Below, piece by piece: positions 57,693 through 64,000 of a stretch of 64,000 nucleotides of DNA. Below the pieces are notes generated by a model. It was not told where the DNA came from. It made no database searches and was given only the letters and a program-made list of their open reading frames with translations. This DNA is from Thalassia testudinum. Its lineage: Eukaryota; Streptophyta; Magnoliopsida; Alismatales; Hydrocharitaceae. The stretch covers positions 2,852,001 through 2,916,000 of the forward strand of contig JAZHRO010000062.1 of assembly GCA_037157565.1 (NCBI GenBank), read 5' to 3'. The position numbers and the translations under genes are program-made. Position 1 is the first letter of the stretch; each line of letters begins with the position of its first letter.

Positions 57693-58439
57693 ATGGATGC
57701 TAAAAGGTCTTTGAACCCTAATTTGGTACAACCTTTAGAGAGTAAACTAAAGAGAAGACCCAAATTTTTAGAATACGCTCCAATATCCAATTGCCATGAG
57801 GAAGAACTGATTGAGGAGGAAACCATGAACCCATACTCCTTTGCCTCACACTATTCCTCCTTTTCCCCCTATCCCAACCCTTCCCTTACTTCAACTTTTT
57901 CAGGTTGGGAGAACTCTTCTCAATGCCCGAGACTTGATTCCATTGGCTATACCTCATATTCCCCGGGTACAGCCAGGCCTATCTCGAATCCCACACGAAT
58001 CTCTGGAGATCAAGGTTCTATACAGTCTAAAGAGACACTCTCCATACAGGACCAGCACCTGGCTGGAATGACCAGTTATCTTGACCGGTTCAGCCAAACT
58101 CATCTCTCCCCAGATCAAGGATATGCCTCAGAATCCCAATACCTAGAATATCAATCCTATCCTCAAAATCACTTTACAAACTATCCCAATTCTACCCAAA
58201 CAACTTTACCTTCTCATTGGGATAACCCTACAACACCAAACCAAGGATATGATTCTTACCCTAGGTATCCAAATGATAGATATTTTGATTCAACTAAGGA
58301 AAGAAATTCTGGAAATTATTATCCTTATCCTAATCAAATTCCTGACCATGGCGGTGATCCTGAGATCACCCAATTACTCCAAGTAGTCCAAGGGATGAGA
58401 GAAGCTAATAAAAGAAATACAGATAATCTAACAAAATAG
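57693..58439 (+). CDS. Element E ORF1, Ser/Tyr/Pro/Asn/Gln-rich protein
   Basis: 248 codons from the ATG at 57693, uninterrupted. A short basic start (residues 1-27) is followed by an acidic patch (HEEELIEEETM) and then about 180 residues rich in Tyr, Ser, Pro, Asn and Gln with loose repeats (NPYSFASHY; PDQGYAS; PNQGYDSYPRYPN). The C-terminus (EITQLLQVVQGMREANKRNTDNL) looks helical and sits where Gag of related elements has its final coiled-coil segment. There is no capsid core or zinc knuckle. It may be a Gag remnant reduced to the linker and C-terminal part. Function unknown. Confidence 0.65.
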   Translation: MDAKRSLNPNLVQPLESKLKRRPKFLEYAPISNCHEEELIEEETMNPYSFASHYSSFSPYPNPSLTSTFSGWENSSQCPRLDSIGYTSYSPGTARPISNPTRISGDQGSIQSKETLSIQDQHLAGMTSYLDRFSQTHLSPDQGYASESQYLEYQSYPQNHFTNYPNSTQTTLPSHWDNPTTPNQGYDSYPRYPNDRYFDSTKERNSGNYYPYPNQIPDHGGDPEITQLLQVVQGMREANKRNTDNLTK

Positions 58440-58684
58440 CTCAATAGAATCTGGAAAGCATAAGGTGATAAAACTGGTCTGAGTATGAAACAAGTTGGTG
58501 GTAAGCCACTCAAGGTTGAGGATCCAACCTTAAGTATGACATCTTATCAATCCCAACCTCCACATACACTAAGCCCACCCACCAGCCTCGTGATTATGCA
58601 AAACAGATCCTTTTTGATATCCCAAAAGCTGACTTTGAGGAGGAAGACTCACTTGAGGAAGTATATCTTGATTTAGGCCCTGAA

Positions 58685-59509
58685 TTGCAACCATTCTATT
58701 TTGAGGAGCCAATTCATAGTGAGTTGGAGTATGAGTCTTTTACATTTAAAGACACACAATTGGATTACATGGATAATTTGGGAGAATCAGAGAAAGATCA
58801 AGAAGAAAGAAAGATTGGGAACAGTGACACTCCCAGCCAAGCACAGCTGGATGGCTCTAATGAAATCTTGTCTGAGGATTACCATGATCAAATATGCTTA
58901 AATGATTCGATATTTGGACTTGGCGATACTGATCATTCCCATATAGAAGCCGAATCTGCTTTCACTTCTGTTTCAGCTAATCCGCACCTTTCTCTCCCCA
59001 TCCACCAGAGTCCTGAGGAAAAACTTGACCCTTATCCCCAACATCTAGAGATTGAAGAAAACAGACAATCCCCTTATGAAAAAGATGTTCAAGAAATTAC
59101 AGAATTATTGGGGATGACTTATGAGGATCTATCTGAGGAAGCAAAAACTTTAGTTGAATCATGGGATTTGGAAGAATTTGACTTGATTGATGAGAAACAA
59201 GAAGAAATTCCCTCAGAAGATATAGTCCAAAAAGGATTTGAGGTGTTGACTAATCCAAACCCCAATCTTATGGTTCTAAGGAAAAATGAATTAAAACAAG
59301 ATTTAGGCGACTCAAATGAGACTGTTGATCAACCCCGGGATAAGATTGAGGACTCTGATAAGTCTAGAACTACTGAGATGGACCACTGGATCTTATTTGA
59401 CTCACCTACTCAACATCCATCCATAGCTAACTTGACTTGCGAAATGATTTCTTATACCATTTCAGACTACACCTCTCGAGTTCCTCCTTTCATTTTCCAT
59501 CATTTTTAG
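58685..59509 (+). CDS. Element E ORF2, acidic protein shared with the 10-kb relic
   Basis: At least 274 codons, uninterrupted, very rich in Glu and Asp. The frame has no ATG at 58685 (TTG there) and is open upstream to about 58540, where it reads RDYAKQILFDIPKADFEEED, so the protein probably starts earlier, or is made with ORF1 by readthrough of the TAG at 58437-58439 plus frameshift. Residues about 130-165 (EKDVQEITELLGMTYEDLSEEA) match EIEELLGVSYDELFNDI of the relic at 10.5 kb. Homologous DNA follows both ORFs. I recognise no known domain. It occupies the place where pol would be. Confidence 0.65.
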   Translation: MQPFYFEEPIHSELEYESFTFKDTQLDYMDNLGESEKDQEERKIGNSDTPSQAQLDGSNEILSEDYHDQICLNDSIFGLGDTDHSHIEAESAFTSVSANPHLSLPIHQSPEEKLDPYPQHLEIEENRQSPYEKDVQEITELLGMTYEDLSEEAKTLVESWDLEEFDLIDEKQEEIPSEDIVQKGFEVLTNPNPNLMVLRKNELKQDLGDSNETVDQPRDKIEDSDKSRTTEMDHWILFDSPTQHPSIANLTCEMISYTISDYTSRVPPFIFHHF

Positions 59510-61587
59510 GACCCATACAATCTATTCCCCACAGACCACACTATATCCACCTCATCCTCCTTCCTCATGCATCACATCATAAGGTTGCCACGATTTACTT
59601 TCTACTCTGGCACTCGCACTAATTTTCCTCTCTTTTGTAGCATTTGGTTGCAAATAGTTGCAAGCCCGTTCAATTTATTTTTCCGACCCTTTGGGCTTGG
59701 TATTCACCATTAGCTGATCCAAATTTGTGGATCACTAATCGTTGCATTACATGATCACATCTTCATTTTAATCTTGACTCAACCCATTTATCTAATCATT
59801 TATTTTTGGGTTTAAGTCCGACAAATGACGTTAAACTTAACGCTAGCTGGGAGGCAACTCAGTATTCATTACAGGTAGCACTGCATCCTCTGCATCCATA
59901 CTGACCTGGATTAACAAGCATAGGCAGGTGATATCCCCTCCTCTTGCTTATTATATTTTAATTTTCATGCATACATTTCAATGAGGACATTGTAATGAAC
60001 AGGCATGGGGGGGTGGACATTGCATGTCTTATCTTTATGTCTAAAAAAAAAATGCATTTAGGCATAAAGAATTTTTATTAAGATTTTATTAGGGATTTAT
60101 TCTTAGGTTGATTCCTGAGTTTAGAATCTAGTATAATTTCACACTTACACATAGAATTTGCAATGGATCCTCTGTGAAGACCAATAAACATCTTTTGTTT
60201 GTCGAGAAGAAGCAATGCTTCTTCTCCTAAACCCTCGTATAGCAATTAGGGAGTCAAGCAAACTATCTTCTAACAAATCCACCAAACAAGTGTGAGCTGA
60301 GAGTAGAAAGTCTACTGGTGCTCTAAGGCTAGTATGAGGAATCTTAAACTCTGGATAATGAGATAATGATATTCAGAGTTAGGTATAGTTTTCGCTCTCG
60401 GTTTCTACATACAAGTTCTTAGTGTGAATCTATTGAGAGCCACCAAATAAGGCAAATACACAAAGAGCGGGTTCTGATAAAACTAGGATTGAGGTGGATG
60501 GTCACGACCGTCCTTTACAAAAATCCTTGGGTGAAGGAGGATTTTGATATCAAGGTCTGAAATACGTTATCCTATCCATTCATTTCCCGGTGCCAAGAAT
60601 AGGCACTTCCACCAAATAAGCCACCCAATATCCTCTTGAGCACCCATAATCCTGAATAATGTTTCGTGAATAAAAGTCATATGTGTTGCTGTGTTGCGTT
60701 AGTAGATGTCTGGATGCAAAAGAAAAAGAAAAAAGAAAAAAAGGAAGAGGTATATATGTCTATGCATAAAGAAAAAAATAATATACATATACAAAAAAAA
60801 CAAGAAGAGTAGAAAATAGAGAAAGAAAAAGCAAAAAAAGAAAAAAAAAGACTATAAGTGTTTTTAGAGTTTATTTCAAGCGTATTGAGGCAACAACACC
60901 CATCACCCTCACGATTCACCAAAAATAGCCTTGACCTACTTTTCTGTATTTCTGGCCGTTTGAATACGGGCTGAGGAATTCTAACTTTGTCGTAGAGTTA
61001 TCAAAACCTAATCAAAGTGTTAGTGCCAGGAGAGACCACCAAATATACTGATAAATCTGGTGAGATTATGAGCTCAAAAAGAAAGAAAAGAAAAAGAAAA
61101 AGGAAGAGAAAGAAAGAAAGAGAACGAGTACAAAGGAACCAAAGAGAGCACAGTTTCTCGCCTCTCTCTGAGTTGAATTATTTAATAATCTGGAAATCTA
61201 GGTTCTAAAGTACTAGTCTATATGTAGCACCAGATGAGTGTGAGCCATCAAAAATAAATCCACTTGGCTCAAAAATCTTCTACCTAACCCTAAAGCCGAG
61301 GCTGAATATACAGGTTACCTTATAACCCCGAGGGGAGAAGTTTACCTATCCCAATAGATTTTTACTAAGGGTCAAGTATGAACTTTAGATGTGGATTAAC
61401 TTTTCACTTGGATCTGTTGCATAGACTACAACAAAATACATCCACGATTATCTGGATTACTAAAGTATTGGATGAAAACAAAAGACATAAACCTCTAGTC
61501 AAACTCTTGATAGAAATCTGTCATGTAGGACTACTTTGCATTTAGTCATACATTTGCTAGGGACTAGCAAGATTTAGGCATGGGGTG
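59510..61587 (+). mobile_element. 3' non-coding region of element E
   Basis: In order: TTAAACTTAACGCTAGCTGG then GAGGCAACTC (59831-59860), ATGAGGACATTG (59981-59992), GGCATGGGGGGG (60002-60013), 1.5 kb of AT-rich DNA with purine-rich runs (60.71-60.85 and 61.08-61.13 kb), and GGACTAGCAAGATTTAGGCA with TGGGGTG directly before the LTR. Short ORFs here are purine-tract artefacts. Confidence 0.75.
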
Positions 61588-62993
61588 TGATTGCACAGCA
61601 ATCATGCAACCTAAATCACCTGAATTAAGCTAGATTCTAGCATAACTTAGGAATAATGCATTCATAGGCATCGTAATTTGCACAATGGTTAGTTTATTAC
61701 TCATATAGATAATATCATCATTTTATGACCTAAAAGAGATATGATTTTAATCGCAGATGATTCAAAGCCGCGGATGTCAGATCATACCGGATAGATCTAA
61801 TCAGAATGACGACAGGAGTCCAATGGTTTCGAAATCGTCCCGATCAGACAACCAGAGCATCGTGTGTAGTCCATAGAAGAATGAAGATCATGGAGCCAAA
61901 AAACAAAGATCCAGGCCTCAGATGAAGAATCCAACTACACAGATGGATCCGAATCGACGATCGCAGTCCAACAGTGCAAAAATCAACTCGATCAAAGGCT
62001 TATAGCACCAGATACAAAGAAAAGAAAATGGACGGCCATGATGGTGCCATGTGGTGCCATCACAGCCGCTCCCTCACCACCACTCCATATAGGAAGGGCA
62101 CACCGCACACTGTGGGCCATTCGATCTTCATCCAATGGCCACGAGCGTGCCACGTCACCCACCCAGACTTGATGAACATAAATACAAACAAACAAGTATA
62201 TATAATAAAAGGTTTACGTAGCACATTGGCTCACACACGTGCATGCCAGCGTGCATTGCAAGTTCGAGCCCTGCTTTGCGCGAAATTGAAGCGGGCGCGT
62301 GCGGGCGTAATTGCGCGAGCAAAGCACATAGCGGGTACGCGTGATCTCACGCGGTTGCCTCGACGCTAAGGCAGCAGTGCTCGTTACGATTGGACGACTG
62401 ATGTTGAGGCAGGTCTCAAAGGCGATAGGTGGGCGAAGAAGATAAGCGCGTGCATGAGGAGGAATCAGAGTCGAGCAATAGAAGATCGACGACGTAGTGG
62501 TTGCCACGTATCGCCATGCACGTTGAACCCGAGCATTTTAGGCGCAAATGAAGGTATTTTGAGGCCAAATCAAAGTCATTGATCTCCCGATCAACGGATC
62601 TGATCAAATAAGAGTTGTTGGACGATTTTAAGGCCAAAATACCCTTTTTGCCCTCCACCAAAACTATAAAAGTAGACCCAGGGCCCCCTAGTTGAAAGCA
62701 TCAACTGAGAATCTCTCTCTCTCATCAACTCCAGATCCCTTCTACCGTCTTCTTTGCAATTCTCCGACCCTCTGCAACTTCATCTAGATGCTCTGGATCT
62801 GAGGTGCTGCCGCACCTCACACAAGCATCCTACAAGCGGTGTCATCTCTCTACACTTTCTATCTCTCTCTCTCTCTCTATCTCCCTCTTCTTCTATCTAT
62901 CTACTCTCTCTCTCTTTAGCATAGTACTTTCTACTTTGAAAACTGTTTATGAATGCAATAAAATTCTGATATTCTGAATGCCTGATATCTGCT

Positions 62994-63044
<51 letters not shown>

Positions 63045-63208
63045 CCTATTAGAACTAGTTTTCTAAAAGGCTTCTATTAAAAATCGAGATTGCCTCCCTA
63101 CGAACGACCCAGTACTCACCGGAGTTTTATAAATTTATTTGTCGACATGTTTTCGTGCTATACTACAACTAAATAATCTTTTAAAATGCAAATTATGCGT
63201 CGGACAAT
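61588..63208 (+). mobile_element. 3' LTR of element E
   Basis: 1621 bp, homologous to 54664-56235 end to end. Longer partly because of an expanded (TA)n. U5 block TTGCCTCCCTACGAACGACC at 63090-63109 is intact here but altered in the 5' LTR. Confidence 0.95.
62997..63040. repeat. (TA)22 microsatellite in E 3' LTR
   Basis: 44 uninterrupted bases of TA; the 5' LTR has a shorter, interrupted run at 56050-56070. Confidence 0.95.
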
Positions 63209-63213
63209 TATCT
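63209..63213. repeat. Target-site duplication ATTAT (right)
   Basis: Matches 54659-54663. Confidence 0.9.
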
Positions 63214-64000
63214 TCGAGGATTATCTGATTATTGCATTAATACCTTTTCCAGGCATCCGTAGATATGTCCAGACATCTAATAAATAGACGTTGGATCAAA
63301 ATTCGAGGATGTCAGACCCATATTCGACCATTGGTCCTTGAAATCAATTCCCTTAATTTCCAGATGGCCAAACTTTAGGATAGGCGTCTAGTCTGTCGTC
63401 TGACCCTTAAGATCTAGAACCCTATTTGGATCTGATCAAAAGAGGAACAAACCCGACTAATATTAGACGTCCAATTTTAGTGCCAGACATCTTATAATGG
63501 CACATCAAATGTCTTCCTAGATCCCTACTTCGATCCAATAAGATCAGGGACTCTGACCCTTTAGAGTAGATGTCTAAAATTAACATCAGACAACTAACCC
63601 GAATATTAAACGTCTAATAACTCTGTCAAAGTTATAGTGAACCTAATTTCGTTGGAATTTTCGCCCAATCTCTTGAGCCTTGTTCCCAACTACTACAAGA
63701 GGCTTCCTAAGCCTTCTAAACACTTCTTAGGACTTCTATAAATAAGAGGGGACCCTTCCTAAGACAAATACACCTAGAGAAACTACTTCCACTTATATTT
63801 GTGCCCAAAGAAAGAAAAGATCAACTAAAAGAAAAACCATTTCTCTCCAAGCCTTCCAACATACATTAGAGAGAATCATCTTAGCTGCACACCCGCTTTC
63901 CCCTCTTTGCATATTCGAGAGTGTCTATGTTCCTTGCGTGGTTCACACACACCGACTTCCCTCTAAGAGAAGTACCTTTTTCTTATAGAAGCTAGATTTA
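63214..64000 (+). mobile_element. 3' LTR of element S, right part (cut by window end)
   Basis: Continues the copia LTR after element E: more AGACGTCT variants (63255-63630), TATA-like CTATAAATAAG (about 63737-63747), then sequence parallel to 18.93-19.19 kb of the solo LTR (CGTGGTTCACACAC, ACTTCCC). Confidence 0.8.

Larger units (their letters stand above)
54664..63208 (+). mobile_element. Element E: complete non-autonomous gypsy-like LTR retrotransposon
   Basis: 8545 bp with two LTRs (54664-56235, 61588-63208), perfect ATTAT duplication, tRNA-Asp-type primer site, leader, two ORFs and a polypurine tract. It encodes no protease, RT, RNase H, integrase or recognisable capsid. About eight differences in the first 155 aligned LTR bases suggest it is younger than element I. 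It resembles I and O in primer site, leader acceptor-like site, GGGAGGCAAC block and polypurine flanks, so a relative may have supplied its enzymes. Confidence 0.9.

Noticed and set aside
60677..60922. Phe/Ser-rich minus-strand ORF resembling a membrane protein
   Set aside because: Complement of an A/G-rich run in the E 3' tail; low complexity.
1..64000. Possible CRISPR array, phage or bacterial operon
   Set aside because: Repeats are LTRs or short irregular motifs, with no regular spacers and no bacterial-type genes or ribosome binding sites.

Overview
The window is plant nuclear DNA made almost entirely of nested LTR retrotransposons. I found no host gene, rRNA, tRNA gene, CRISPR array or bacterial-type operon. 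Evidence for a seed plant with a large repeat-rich genome: Ty3/gypsy elements of the non-chromovirus Athila/Tat kind (tRNA-Asp-like primer sites, long non-coding 3' regions), a chromovirus gag fragment, and a SIRE/Maximus-type Ty1/copia element with a Met-tRNA primer site. The species cannot be named from what is visible.

Layout. 1-2619: 5' LTR and leader of a minus-strand gypsy element that runs off the left edge. 3441-5687: a plus-strand gag relic split by a solo LTR (3744-5090). 5944-8639: another solo LTR of the same family (called C here). 8640-15440: LTR-like sequence, a retropepsin relic, an acidic ORF relic, a long tail with a nested minus-strand LTR, then a probable 3' LTR. 15441-17856: two abutting LTRs (G and H). 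17888-19573: solo copia LTR with a perfect ATGCA target duplication. 19579-21400: H leader and unassigned DNA. 21430-22330: chromovirus gag/protease scrap. 22331-49134: an old minus-strand gypsy element O, cut into pieces by three insertions: full-length related element I (24622-35890, TSD GTGGG) and C-family LTRs J (37921-42036) and K (42655-45244). 49135-64000: copia element S with intact-looking gag features but no pol, cut by a C-family solo LTR (51381-53944) and, inside its 3' LTR, by complete non-autonomous element E (54664-63208, TSD ATTAT).

How it fits together. The nesting gives a relative order: O before I, J and K; S before its solo LTR and E. E carries two long open ORFs but no protease, reverse transcriptase or integrase, so it would depend on enzymes from another element; its primer site and polypurine-tract flanks resemble those of I and O. 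All pol genes in the window are broken.

The most interesting signals are structural: (1) LTR families with different sequences begin with short hairpins, and in family C two base pairs covary; (2) a U5 block (TTGCCTCCC-like) is complementary to a block just after the primer site, and the pair changes together between families; (3) a tRNA-like A-box/B-box cassette and a 24-bp G-box palindrome lie in the E LTR; (4) an uncharacterised acidic protein region is shared by E and the relic near 10.3-11.2 kb. No wholly new system is proven here.
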